NCBI GenBank assembly: GCA_028280665.1
Contig: JANQLJ010000001.1
Span: forward strand, 1-36,712
Source of the DNA: Alphaproteobacteria bacterium
Lineage (GTDB): Bacteria; Pseudomonadota; Alphaproteobacteria; JAJFIK01
DNA: 36,712 bases
Reading direction: 5' to 3'
How positions within the stretch are numbered: the stretch's first letter is position 1; each line of letters starts with the position of its first letter. The notes under the pieces are model-generated. The model was given only the letters and a program-made list of their open reading frames with translations. It did not search any database and had not been told where the DNA came from. The translations under genes and the position numbers were made by a program. This document shows, piece by piece, positions 28,159-35,747 of this stretch.

Positions 28159-29172
28159 CTACGCCCCCAGGATACTGGCGAGCTTTTCAAGCTGCGCCTT
28201 TTCCTTTCGCGCCAAGCTCACCCCAAGCTTTTTCAAGGCGGCGAGACTTTTCTCGTCCGCGTCGTCCATGTCCTTGGTCTCGTCCGTAAGAGGCGATTGG
28301 AAGCGGAAATAAGTCTGGGGCCTTGCGGGTTTGGCGTGCGCGCTATCCACCAAAATTTGTTGCAGTTGGTGATCAACCGTGTCGGCCACCCCGTCCATCA
28401 TAATGTTGATGGCGGGCCGGGCCCAGCCGATCACGCCCCAACCCTTGGCTTTTGTATGTTTGTATTTTTGCCAACTTGCGGGCTTGCCCATATCCTCATC
28501 CCCCGTCCCCAACGAAACAATCAGAATGTCTTGCAACGGTTTTTTCAGTTTCATGGCTTCGGCATAGGCGCACATGGCGGGGTTGTTGGCGAAGACGCCG
28601 CCATCCACCAGGCTTTTCGCGGGCGCCGAAGGCGGCCCTTGCATCTGGTGCGGCTCAAAATAGGTGGGCGCGGCGGAGGTGGCGCGGGCAACCTCCCACA
28701 AGGGATGATCCCGCCTGGGCGCATCGGCTTTCGCTTTGGAGCGTTTGAAAAAATAAGGTTTGCCCGCGTGAAGGTCATAGCTCGTGACCAGAAGTTCCGT
28801 CAGCGCGTCTTTCAGCCTCGCCTCGCTAAGTTTTTTCTTCAGTATCTTTTGCAAGGGCTTGTGGTCGTATTTGCGCTCCACAAGATCGTCGAGATGGCTG
28901 AGGCGCTTGTAAACCGGCGAATAGAAAATCGCGCCACCGTCATTCATGTAGAGGTCCACAAGGTCCCCCGCGGAAAAAGCCGCCCCCCCGCCGCCGGGCG
29001 CGGGCGCCGTAAGGCCCACCGCGATGATGCCGCCGGTCGAGGTGCCTGCGATGAGATCGAACTGTTTGTGAAGCGGGCCCACCAGGGCTTCTAACTTTGC
29101 CAGAACCAGCGCCGGGATCAGCCCGCGAATGCCGCCGCCGTCAATGGAAAGAACCTTGAAATAACCGGCCAT
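28159..29172 (-). CDS. Patatin-like phospholipase, CapV-like
   Basis: This 337-residue protein is built around a patatin lipase domain. The oxyanion-hole motif GGGIRG is at 12-17, the nucleophile S45 is in GTSTGG and the catalytic D190 is in VDGGVFANNPA, so the Ser-Asp dyad is complete. It has no signal peptide. The sequence KVLSIDGGGIRGLIPALVLA with FDLIAGTSTGGIIA resembles the CapV/RssA-like soluble group rather than outer-membrane patatins. CapV enzymes act in CBASS defence, but no cyclase or ubiquitin-like gene is nearby, so that role is not supported. The expected activity is phospholipid or lysophospholipid hydrolysis. The ATG has GGAGG and GGAAGG upstream, and it has its own promoter. 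Confidence 0.92.
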   Translation of the reverse strand: MAGYFKVLSIDGGGIRGLIPALVLAKLEALVGPLHKQFDLIAGTSTGGIIAVGLTAPAPGGGGAAFSAGDLVDLYMNDGGAIFYSPVYKRLSHLDDLVERKYDHKPLQKILKKKLSEARLKDALTELLVTSYDLHAGKPYFFKRSKAKADAPRRDHPLWEVARATSAAPTYFEPHQMQGPPSAPAKSLVDGGVFANNPAMCAYAEAMKLKKPLQDILIVSLGTGDEDMGKPASWQKYKHTKAKGWGVIGWARPAINIMMDGVADTVDHQLQQILVDSAHAKPARPQTYFRFQSPLTDETKDMDDADEKSLAALKKLGVSLARKEKAQLEKLASILGA

Positions 29173-29232
29173 GCCGCCTTCCTCCCCGGAAACACTCTGA
29201 TGGTCAAAGCGGTACGCGCCGTGCCACCATCG

Positions 29233-29261
29233 AGTTTAGGGGAAAGCTGCAAGGTCTACAA
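29233..29261 (-). promoter_or_regulatory. Probable promoter of the patatin gene
   Basis: On the minus strand there is TTGTAG (29256-29261), a 17-base spacer and TAAACT (29233-29238). It lies in the 106-base gap between the cupin stop and the patatin start and would give a leader of about 55 bases. The spacing and both hexamers are good by eye. Confidence 0.5.
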
Positions 29262-29278
29262 TCTGAAATTGAAGCGGC

Positions 29279-29776
29279 TCAATCTTTCGCCAGCCATTCC
29301 GACAGCTTGCGCACCTCGCCGCCTTCCAGGTCGTGAAAGGTCATGCCGCCTTCATACTGGATCGCAACCTTGCCCAGTTCGGGGAAAGTGGCCACTTCGG
29401 TTGAAGTGCGCTCGCCGCCCATCAGGCACACAAGATCTTCGGTACCCGTATTACGCAACGCGTGCGGCGTGCCATCGGTGGGAAAACCAAGATAGTCGCC
29501 GGGGCCGACAGCCACATCCTGATCGCCGATGCGCGCGGTCCCTTTGCCCGACAGGACAAACACATATTCCTCCTGCAAGGCGTGGCTATGCACCGGAAAG
29601 GCAATCTTGCCAGGGGGCACGCGCGCGAGGTTTAAGTGCGCCCGCACCATGCCGACCCCACTGCTAAGGGGCGTCCAATAAACTTCCGCATCCTCCTGCA
29701 TGGGATGGCGAATGTGATAGCCGCCCTCCCGGCCTAAGCCGGACGTGCGAACCAAGTGTTTAGAGCTATCCGCCAT
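29279..29776 (-). CDS. Cupin domain protein
   Basis: This 165-residue protein has a single cupin barrel. Motif 1 is PVHSHALQEEYVFVLSGKG, with the HxHx4E metal ligands, and motif 2 is GDYLGFPTDGTPHALRN, with the distal histidine. The metal site is therefore intact. Such proteins include sugar isomerases, dioxygenases and ligand-binding regulators, and the sequence does not say which. The ATG has a strong GGGAGG ribosome binding site. The upstream 80 bases are rich in inverted repeats. It stands alone between gshA and the patatin gene. Confidence 0.85.
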   Translation of the reverse strand: MADSSKHLVRTSGLGREGGYHIRHPMQEDAEVYWTPLSSGVGMVRAHLNLARVPPGKIAFPVHSHALQEEYVFVLSGKGTARIGDQDVAVGPGDYLGFPTDGTPHALRNTGTEDLVCLMGGERTSTEVATFPELGKVAIQYEGGMTFHDLEGGEVRKLSEWLAKD

Positions 29777-29797
29777 GAAACCTCCCTGCCATTTCAG

Positions 29798-29857
29798 CCA
29801 ATCGCCGCTAGCGATGGGATTGGTGCCGTAAACCCTGCGGGTTCTATTAAGTAATAG
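29798..29857. repeat. Cluster of three inverted repeats upstream of the cupin gene
   Basis: Three dyads fall within 60 bases. CCAATC (29798-29803) pairs with GATTGG (29818-29823) and encloses the palindrome CGCTAGCG (29806-29813). AACCC-TGC-GGGTT lies at 29831-29843. CTATTA-AG-TAATAG lies at 29844-29857. The first starts 22 bases before the cupin ATG and could be an operator. The second and third could be a weak hairpin terminator of gshA transcription or a second operator. Confidence 0.4.
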
Positions 29858-29860
29858 GGC

Positions 29861-29938
29861 TTAACCGTCTTCCGCAAGCCGCTCGAAAATGCGTTGTCCC
29901 ATCACCGCGTGGCGCGGGGTATCGGGGAGGTTGCTCAT
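29861..29938 (-). CDS. Possible 25-residue small protein after gshA
   Basis: An ATG 3 bases after the gshA stop opens a frame of 25 codons, MSNLPDTPRHAVMGQRIFER plus a short acidic end LAEDG, closed by TAA at 29861-29863. The composition is that of a soluble, partly helical peptide. There is no clear ribosome binding site, so expression would depend on coupling to gshA. I do not recognise it. It may be chance. Confidence 0.25.
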   Translation of the reverse strand: MSNLPDTPRHAVMGQRIFERLAEDG

Positions 29939-29941
29939 CGG

Positions 29942-31303
29942 CTAAAAGAACGCCCGTTCTTCGAAGATGGGTTCGATGGACCCGCCCCATTCGTTATGGA
30001 ACTTGCCGAGCAGAACCTCGGCGGGGGTCAGGCCGCTTTCGACAATTGTGCGGAGGGGCAGAAGAAAGCCCGTCTCGTCGGCGCTGACGTCCGCCCGGCC
30101 ACGGGCAACGAGGCCGTCCCAGGAAAGATCTACAAGTTCGCGGGCGATGTCCTGAACGCTCCGCCCACGGATTTTTGCCTTAAGCCCCTCCTTCGCCACA
30201 CCCCGGCGTAAAGTTTCGCGCTCCTCTTCCGTCCAGTCCTTGGCAATGTCCCAGGCCGCATCGAGCGCCGGGCGGTGATAAATAAGCCCCACCCAAAGCG
30301 CGGGAAGCCCGCAGATATTGTCCCACGGGCCGCCGTCCGCGCCGCGCATTTCTATAAAGTTCTTGACCCGCGCCTCGGGGAAGATGGTGGTCAGGTGGTC
30401 GGCCCAATCGTCAAGCGTCGGCTTTTCCCCCGGCAAGACCGCGAGCCTGCCATCGAGAAAATCGCGGAAGGAAAGGCCGGAGGCGTCAATGTATTCACCA
30501 TCGCGGTAAACAAAATACATGGGCACATCGAGCGCGTAGTCCACCCAGGCCTCATACCCGAACCCATCTTCAAAAACAAAGGGCAAAAGCCCCGTGCGGT
30601 CCGGGTCCGTGTCGGTCCAGATGTGGGCGCGGTAGGAGAGATAACCGTTAGGCTTGCCGTCCAGGAACGGCGAGTTGGCAAAAAGCGCGGTGGCGATGGG
30701 CTGGAGTGCTAGACCGGTGCGCAGTTTCCGCACCATGTCCGCTTCGTTCTCAAAATCGAGATTGACTTGAATAGTTGCCGTACGGAACATCATGTCGAGG
30801 CCGAGGCGGCCCTTCTTTTTCATATAATCCATCATGATGCCGTAGCGGCCCTTGGGCATGACCGGGGTTTCATCGCGCGGCCATTTGGGCGAGGCGCCAA
30901 GGCCCATGAACCCGACGCCCAGTTCTTCGGCAACCTCACGAACCTGCGCAAGGTGGGTGTGAACCTCGTCGCAAGTTTGGTGCAAATCATCGAGGGGCGC
31001 GCCGGAAAGCTCGAACTGCCCGCCGGGCTCAAGGCTGATGGACGCGCCTTCGAGCGAAAGCCCGATAATGTTCTCGCCTTCATAGACCCCTTCCCAGCCA
31101 AAGCGCTTGAGCCCTTCCAGCATGGCACGCACCGAAGCGGGCCCGTCGTAAGGCAGCGGCTTGTTGCCTTCGACGATAAACCCAAATTTTTCGTGCTCGG
31201 TGCCGATCTTCCACGCGCTCATGGGCTTTTCGCCCTGGCGCAGGAAGCCGACGAGATCGTCGTAGGACTCTATGGGGCCGCCGCCTTTTTGGGGAATGGA
31301 CAT
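29942..31303 (-). CDS. gshA: Glutamate-cysteine ligase
   Basis: This 453-residue enzyme makes gamma-glutamylcysteine, the first step of glutathione synthesis. It is the plant/alphaproteobacterial type, not the E. coli type. Signatures are WKIGTEHEKFGFI, SLEPGGQFELSGAPL, MDYMKKKGRLGLDMMFRTA, IQVNLDFENEADMVRKLR and NFIEMRGADGGPW. The ATG at 31303 gives the family N-terminus; upstream frame extensions are not supported. The purine-rich GAAGGATTGAAG is about 6 to 17 bases upstream. The gene lies 144 bases after rsmE and has its own promoter. The product could supply glutathione to the MAPEG protein and the peroxiredoxin. Confidence 0.96.
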   Translation of the reverse strand: MSIPQKGGGPIESYDDLVGFLRQGEKPMSAWKIGTEHEKFGFIVEGNKPLPYDGPASVRAMLEGLKRFGWEGVYEGENIIGLSLEGASISLEPGGQFELSGAPLDDLHQTCDEVHTHLAQVREVAEELGVGFMGLGASPKWPRDETPVMPKGRYGIMMDYMKKKGRLGLDMMFRTATIQVNLDFENEADMVRKLRTGLALQPIATALFANSPFLDGKPNGYLSYRAHIWTDTDPDRTGLLPFVFEDGFGYEAWVDYALDVPMYFVYRDGEYIDASGLSFRDFLDGRLAVLPGEKPTLDDWADHLTTIFPEARVKNFIEMRGADGGPWDNICGLPALWVGLIYHRPALDAAWDIAKDWTEEERETLRRGVAKEGLKAKIRGRSVQDIARELVDLSWDGLVARGRADVSADETGFLLPLRTIVESGLTPAEVLLGKFHNEWGGSIEPIFEERAFF

Positions 31304-31381
31304 GGACGCTTCAATCCTTCGGGCCGGCCTTAGGCACGCTAGGCGCGCGCGGCATGTGCATGGCGGCGCACCTGTTCCGCC

Positions 31382-31410
31382 CATTTAACCAGCCAGGATG
31401 GGGCGGGCAA
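31382..31410 (-). promoter_or_regulatory. Probable promoter of gshA
   Basis: On the minus strand there is TTGCCC (31405-31410), a 17-base spacer and TAAATG (31382-31387). It sits in the 144-base gap between rsmE and gshA, giving a leader of about 72 bases. This supports separate expression of gshA, though readthrough from rsmE is possible. Confidence 0.45.
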
Positions 31411-31447
31411 GCGGGAATGCGCTCAATTCTTGGTAAAGCGGACAACC

Positions 31448-32200
31448 TCACCAATCGCCCAGCTGCGACTGCCACAAGCTCAAGGCGGCTATGGCGGCGG
31501 TATCGGCGCGCATGATGCGCGGGCCCAAGCTGACCGCGACAACCCTGTCCTGCGCCTGAAGCATGGCGCGCTCGGCGGGTTCAAAGCCGCCCTCGGGGCC
31601 AATGAGGACGGCCCAGGCCCCGCGAGATTCGCCTGTCAACGCCGCGCGGGCGGGCGGCGCGTTCCCCCCTTCATCGCAGAACAAGAGCTTGCGCTCACCT
31701 AGCCTCGAAAGCGCCTCGGCGAGATCCAATGGCGCGAGCACATCGGGGACGGTAAGGCGGCCGCATTGTTCCGCCGCTTCGATAACGGTTGCCCGTAAGC
31801 GGTCTTCGCGGACCTTTGTTGCTATAGTGCGCCTCGTCAGCACAGGCCGGATGGCAGCGGCCCCAAGCTCGGTTGCCTTTTGCACAATCGCATCCGTGGC
31901 CGCACGCTTGACCGGCGCAAACCAGAGCTCGAGGTCGGGCACATAGTCTTGCTCTCTCGTCTGTGTACGGAGGGATAGGACGCAGACCTTCTTTCCGGTT
32001 TTGACGATTTCTGCCCGCCATTCCCCGTTCCGTCCGTTGAAGAGAAGAACCGCGCCGCCTTCCTTCACGCGCATGACATTGAGGAGGTAGTGGCTTTGTT
32101 CCCGCGTAAGCGCGACCTCCGCGCCCGCTTGCAGCGGCGTTTCCACATAAAGCCTGATCTTGCCCGTGGCGCAGGCGGGGTTTTCGTCTTGATCGCCCAT
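31448..32200 (-). CDS. rsmE: 16S rRNA (uracil-1498-N3)-methyltransferase
   Basis: This 250-residue SPOUT methyltransferase modifies U1498 of 16S rRNA using S-adenosylmethionine. The N-terminal PUA-like domain begins KIRLYVETPLQAGAEVALT and is followed by SHYLLNVMRVKEGG. The knotted SAM-binding part has AVLIGPEGGFEPAE and SLGPRIMRADTAAIAAL, where the more usual sequence is LGPRILRTETA. The middle has WFAPVKRAATDAIVQKATELG, a strong RsmE signature. The ATG is 24 bases from the divergent ubiA start, a tight divergent pair. Confidence 0.96.
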   Translation of the reverse strand: MGDQDENPACATGKIRLYVETPLQAGAEVALTREQSHYLLNVMRVKEGGAVLLFNGRNGEWRAEIVKTGKKVCVLSLRTQTREQDYVPDLELWFAPVKRAATDAIVQKATELGAAAIRPVLTRRTIATKVREDRLRATVIEAAEQCGRLTVPDVLAPLDLAEALSRLGERKLLFCDEGGNAPPARAALTGESRGAWAVLIGPEGGFEPAERAMLQAQDRVVAVSLGPRIMRADTAAIAALSLWQSQLGDW

Positions 32201-32224
32201 GGATTGAGGGATAGGCCTTTAGCC

Positions 32225-33166
32225 ATGGCAGCGCAATCGTCTCCCAAGTCGAAAATCATCAAGGACGCGAGACCCACCAATTGGGTTGACCGCTCGGCCC
32301 CCGCCTTCGCAAGACCGTACTTGAAGCTCATGCGAGCGGACCGGCCCATTGGCGTGTGGCTTTTGCTGTGGCCGTGCTGGTGGGCGCTGGCCATGGCCTC
32401 CCCCGCCTTCGAGGGGCCGCTTCTTTCTCTTCTCGGCATGTTCGCGCTCTTTGCCGTGGGCGCTTACGTCATGCGCGGGGCGGGCTGTACCTATAACGAC
32501 ATTGTGGACCGCGACTTCGATGCCAAGGTGGACCGCACCGCGCGGCGGCCGCTTCCTTCCGGGCAAGTGACACTGTGGCAAGCCATTGCGTTCCTGGCGC
32601 TGCAACTCCTCATCGGATTTTTGGTACTGGTGCAGTTCAATCTCTTCACCATCTGGCTGGGCGTGGCGTCGCTTGGCTTCATTGCGCTTTATCCCTTCAT
32701 GAAGCGGTGGGTGTGGTGGCCGCAAGCCTTTCTCGGTCTCACCTTTAACTGGGGCGCACTCATGGGCTGGACGGCAATTACGGGGGAACTCGCGCCCGCG
32801 CCGGTTCTTCTTTTTGTTGGCGCGTTCTTCTGGACCCTCGCCTACGACACCATCTACGCCCATCAAGACAAAGAAGACGACGCGCTGATCGGCGTTAAAT
32901 CCTCGGCAAGGGCGCTGGGCGAGAAGACCATGCCGTTTCTTGCCGTCGCCTACACGCAGGCGGTGGTGCTGTTCGGTTTGGCCGGGTACTTCGCGGAAAT
33001 GGACTGGATCTTCTACATCTTCCTGGCCTTCTTCGCCGCCCATCTCGCCTGGCAGGTGCGGCGGGTGAAGATCGACGATCCCGTGATATGCTTGTCCGTG
33101 TTCAAATCGAATCGGGACGCGGGCGCCATTTTGTTTATCGCATGGTTCCTCGGTGCCGTCCCTTAG
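32225..33166 (+). CDS. ubiA: 4-hydroxybenzoate polyprenyltransferase
   Basis: This 313-residue membrane prenyltransferase attaches the polyprenyl tail to 4-hydroxybenzoate in ubiquinone synthesis. The first Asp-rich motif is NDIVDRDFDAKVDRTARRPL (91-110) and the second is DTIYAHQDKEDDALIGVKSS, both standard. The opening KLMRADRPIGVWLLLWPCWW and about eight hydrophobic helices fit the family. ATG 32225 has AGGGATAGG upstream; a longer frame runs back across the divergent rsmE start without support. UbiD, which acts later in the pathway, is encoded 3 kb downstream. Confidence 0.97.
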   Translation: MAAQSSPKSKIIKDARPTNWVDRSAPAFARPYLKLMRADRPIGVWLLLWPCWWALAMASPAFEGPLLSLLGMFALFAVGAYVMRGAGCTYNDIVDRDFDAKVDRTARRPLPSGQVTLWQAIAFLALQLLIGFLVLVQFNLFTIWLGVASLGFIALYPFMKRWVWWPQAFLGLTFNWGALMGWTAITGELAPAPVLLFVGAFFWTLAYDTIYAHQDKEDDALIGVKSSARALGEKTMPFLAVAYTQAVVLFGLAGYFAEMDWIFYIFLAFFAAHLAWQVRRVKIDDPVICLSVFKSNRDAGAILFIAWFLGAVP

Positions 33167-33201
33167 TCCCCCATCCTTTAGAAAAACGGAAGGCACATAT
33201 C

Positions 33202-33624
33202 ATGTCTGCCCCTCTCGTCTCTCTTGTATGGTTTGCCCTTTGGGCCGTCCTTCTTGTGATCGTCGTCGTCGGCTGGCGCGTTGCCGATGTCATGCGCGGC
33301 AAAGCCAAGGCCGACGGGTTCACGCCCGGTGAAAAGCATGGGTCCGACGCCTATTGGCGCGCCAACCGGGCGCAGTCCAATGCGCTCGAAAACCTGCCCA
33401 TCTTTGGTGCGCTGGTGCTGGCCGGGGTTGCCAGCGGCGTCGATACGGGCACGTTTTCCATGCTCTGTGTCGTCGTCGTCATTGCCCGGATCGTGCAGTC
33501 GGTCATCCACCTTTCCTCAGGCTCGGTGACTGCGGTCAATTTCCGCTTTGCGGCTTACGCGGTGCAGCTCGTCTGTTTTGTCTGGATTGGCTTGCATCTG
33601 CTGCTTCACTTCTACGGCATGTAG
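33202..33624 (+). CDS. MAPEG family membrane protein
   Basis: This 140-residue protein has four membrane helices and the MAPEG signature RANRAQSNALENLPIFGALV near residue 55. MAPEG proteins include microsomal glutathione transferases and eicosanoid enzymes, and bacterial members are mostly uncharacterised. The ATG at 33202 has GGAAGG upstream. It follows ubiA by 35 bases and is 3 bases before the amidohydrolase, so the three genes are probably one operon. Confidence 0.9.
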   Translation: MSAPLVSLVWFALWAVLLVIVVVGWRVADVMRGKAKADGFTPGEKHGSDAYWRANRAQSNALENLPIFGALVLAGVASGVDTGTFSMLCVVVVIARIVQSVIHLSSGSVTAVNFRFAAYAVQLVCFVWIGLHLLLHFYGM

Positions 33625-33627
33625 GGC

Positions 33628-34644
33628 GTGGCGAAACCCCAGGACACAATCGAAGGCCATCGCGCCTGGCTGGCGCAAGTCACCGAGCCCACCATCGATG
33701 CGGACCGGCCCATTGTCGATCCGCATCATCATTTGTGGCGTCACAAGACGAAACCCTATCTCCTGGAACAGCTTTGGGAGGACACGGAAACCGGCCACAA
33801 TATCGAGGCCACCATGTTCATGGAATGCGGCAGCGAATACCGCAAAGACGGCCCCGAACACTTGCGCAGCGTGGGCGAAACCGAATTCGTGGCAAACCTC
33901 GCCGATGAGGCGGCGAAGGACCCTAGTAAAGCGCAGATCATTGGCATTATCTCGTGGGCCGATTTGCGCGATACGCGCCTTGACGAAACCCCCAACGCGC
34001 ATGAGGAAGCCGCCGGCGGGCGCTTCCGCGGTATCCGCCACCGCGCGCCTTATGATCCGCTGATCGAGGAGCCCCATTCAAAGCGCCAGAGCGAGCCTGA
34101 TCTTTACACGGACGAAAAGTTTCTTGCCGGCTTAAGACATCTGGGCACGCGCGGGCTCACCTTCGACTTCTGGTGCTATCATGTGCAAATCCCGCAAGTG
34201 ACGGCGGCGGCCCGCGCGGCGCCGGAGACCGCCATCATTTTCGATCACTTCGGCGGGCCCCTGGGCATCGGGCCTTACGAAGGCCGCCATGACGATTATT
34301 TCGATGAGTGGAAAGCCCACGTGAGCGAGCTTGCCCAATGCGAGAACGCCTTTGCCAAGATCGGCGGCATGGCCATGACCATCAACGGCTTTGGCTGGGA
34401 CAAGCGCGCGGCCCCCGCCACCTCGGACGAATTCGTTGCCGCGCAGCGCGATTGGTACATGCATGTCATCGATTGCTTCGGCCCCGCGCGCTGCATGTTT
34501 GAAAGCAACTTTCCCATGGACCGGCAATCGATCTCCTACCCGGTGCTGTGGAACGCCTTTAAAAAACTCGCGGCGGATTTTTCCGAAGACGAAAAAGACG
34601 CCCTGTTTCAGGGAACGGCGAGGCGGGTTTACTCTTTGGGCTAG
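33628..34644 (+). CDS. Amidohydrolase family protein (Amidohydro_2, TIM-barrel)
   Basis: This 338-residue protein has the metal-binding opening RPIVDPHHHLWRHKTKPYLL and the barrel strands TMFMECGSEY, GGRFRGIRHRAP, IIFDHFGGPLG and NAFAKIGGMAM, with MFESNFPMD near the C-terminus. This is the COG3618-type hydrolase or decarboxylase group, which acts on lactones and related substrates. The substrate is unknown. The start is GTG at 33628, 3 bases after the MAPEG stop, with TAGGGC just upstream as a weak ribosome binding site. Confidence 0.9.
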   Translation: MAKPQDTIEGHRAWLAQVTEPTIDADRPIVDPHHHLWRHKTKPYLLEQLWEDTETGHNIEATMFMECGSEYRKDGPEHLRSVGETEFVANLADEAAKDPSKAQIIGIISWADLRDTRLDETPNAHEEAAGGRFRGIRHRAPYDPLIEEPHSKRQSEPDLYTDEKFLAGLRHLGTRGLTFDFWCYHVQIPQVTAAARAAPETAIIFDHFGGPLGIGPYEGRHDDYFDEWKAHVSELAQCENAFAKIGGMAMTINGFGWDKRAAPATSDEFVAAQRDWYMHVIDCFGPARCMFESNFPMDRQSISYPVLWNAFKKLAADFSEDEKDALFQGTARRVYSLG

Positions 34645-34687
34645 TAGTGCGGTGAGACTAGCGTTCCCCTGCGTTAGACGCGCCCGC

Positions 34688-34716
34688 TTCGCCTTGCCCG
34701 GCGCATTTGCTATACT
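34688..34716 (+). promoter_or_regulatory. Probable promoter of the desaturase gene, possibly leaderless
   Basis: TATACT (34711-34716) is a strong -10 element, 17 bases after a weak TTCGCC (34688-34693). Seven bases separate it from the ATG at 34724, so the transcript would start at or next to the start codon. The bases between, CCCACCC, contain no ribosome binding site. Confidence 0.45.
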
Positions 34717-34723
34717 CCCACCC

Positions 34724-35668
34724 ATGCTCAAGGAAGCTCAAGGCATATTGACCCCCGAGGAGCTGGCCGCCGTGCGCAAGCGGTCGGACCTTATGGGCCT
34801 GTGGGGCGCCCTATCCTGCTGGGGGATCATCTTCGGCGCCATGGCGCTTTTTGCCTATTGGCCGAATCCGCTCACGTTCCTCATCGGCGTCGTGGTGATC
34901 GGCGGGCGGCAGCTCGGCCTTGCGGTGCTGATGCATGACGCCGCCCACGGCATCATGTGCAAGACAAAGGGGCTTAATGACTTTCTGGGCAAGTGGCTGT
35001 GCGGCAATGCCATCGGCGTTTCCATCGACGGCTACCGCGACTATCACCTCAAGCACCATTTGCACACCCAGCAGCCCGAAGACCCCGACCTTGTGCTCTC
35101 GGTGCCCTTTCCCATCACCAAGGCCTCACTCCGGCGCAAGATCATCCGTGATCTGACGGGGCAGACGTTCTGGAAGCAGCGCAAGGCGCAATTCCTGGGC
35201 GGCATTGGCGAACACGGCATGCCCATCGCTCAGCGTGCGGACTATGCGCGCACGCGGCTTGGCTCATACATTCTGGTGAACGGCATTTTGTTCGTGAGCC
35301 TCGCGCTTGCCGGATACTGGTGGCTTTATCCGGTCATGTGGCTTCTGCCCATGGCCACCTTCAACATGCTGATCACGCGCATCCGCAACATCGCCGAGCA
35401 CGCCGTAGTGCCCGATAATGACGATGTGTTCCGCAACGCGCGCACCACGCTGACGGACCCACTGACCGCGCTCCTGATCGCGCCCTACGGCGTCAACTAC
35501 CACGTGGAGCATCACCTCTTCATGTGGGTGCCGTGGTACAATCTGGCGAAGCTGCACAAAATCCTGCTTAAGAAGGGCTATGGCGAACGTATGGAAATCC
35601 AGCCCAACTATCTCGAAGTGCTGAAGCTCGCCACCGCGAAGCCCGAAGCTGCCCCTACAGCAGCGTGA
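34724..35668 (+). CDS. Fatty acid desaturase family protein
   Basis: This 314-residue membrane protein has the three histidine boxes of di-iron desaturases: HDAAHG (71-76), HLKHHLHT (108-115) and HVEHH in YHVEHHLFMWVPWYN (260-264), plus the EH pair in RNIAEHAVVPDND. It has three to four hydrophobic helices before and between them. The desaturated substrate could be a fatty acid, carotenoid or sphingolipid precursor and cannot be set from sequence. The ATG gives the expected N-terminus; the longer frame upstream lies inside the amidohydrolase gene. The last 14 bases overlap the small antisense gene at 35655-35747. Confidence 0.93.
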   Translation: MLKEAQGILTPEELAAVRKRSDLMGLWGALSCWGIIFGAMALFAYWPNPLTFLIGVVVIGGRQLGLAVLMHDAAHGIMCKTKGLNDFLGKWLCGNAIGVSIDGYRDYHLKHHLHTQQPEDPDLVLSVPFPITKASLRRKIIRDLTGQTFWKQRKAQFLGGIGEHGMPIAQRADYARTRLGSYILVNGILFVSLALAGYWWLYPVMWLLPMATFNMLITRIRNIAEHAVVPDNDDVFRNARTTLTDPLTALLIAPYGVNYHVEHHLFMWVPWYNLAKLHKILLKKGYGERMEIQPNYLEVLKLATAKPEAAPTAA

Positions 35669-35747
35669 ATCCACCCCATAGCGCCGCCGCCAAGGCGGCG
35701 AACACCGCCGCATAGAGCAGCAGCAATAATCCGTTGCGCCGCATCAT
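35655..35747 (-). CDS. Candidate 30-residue single-pass membrane peptide
   Basis: On the minus strand an ATG at 35747 (or the next codon, 35744) starts a 30-codon frame, MMRRNGLLLLLYAAVFAALA followed by AALWGGFTLL, closed by TAG at 35655-35657. The peptide is one hydrophobic helix after a positively charged start. Its ribosome binding region, GAGGGACGGAAG just upstream of the ATG, is good. It overlaps the desaturase 3' end by 14 bases. The region also contains the perfect stem CGCCGCC-AA-GGCGGCG (35685-35700), which may simply reflect alanine codons. I do not recognise a family; it is not CydX-like in sequence. Confidence 0.5.
   Translation of the reverse strand: MMRRNGLLLLLYAAVFAALAAALWGGFTLL

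Noticed and set aside
28159-29776. CBASS or other anti-phage system suggested by the CapV-like patatin
   Set aside because: No cyclic nucleotide synthase, ubiquitin-like system, transposase or integrase is nearby. The flanks are tldD, a cupin, gshA and rsmE.
35685-35700. CGCCGCC-AA-GGCGGCG stem as a terminator of the desaturase gene
   Set aside because: No T run follows, and the stem is explained by alanine codons of the small minus-strand frame. It could still act weakly.
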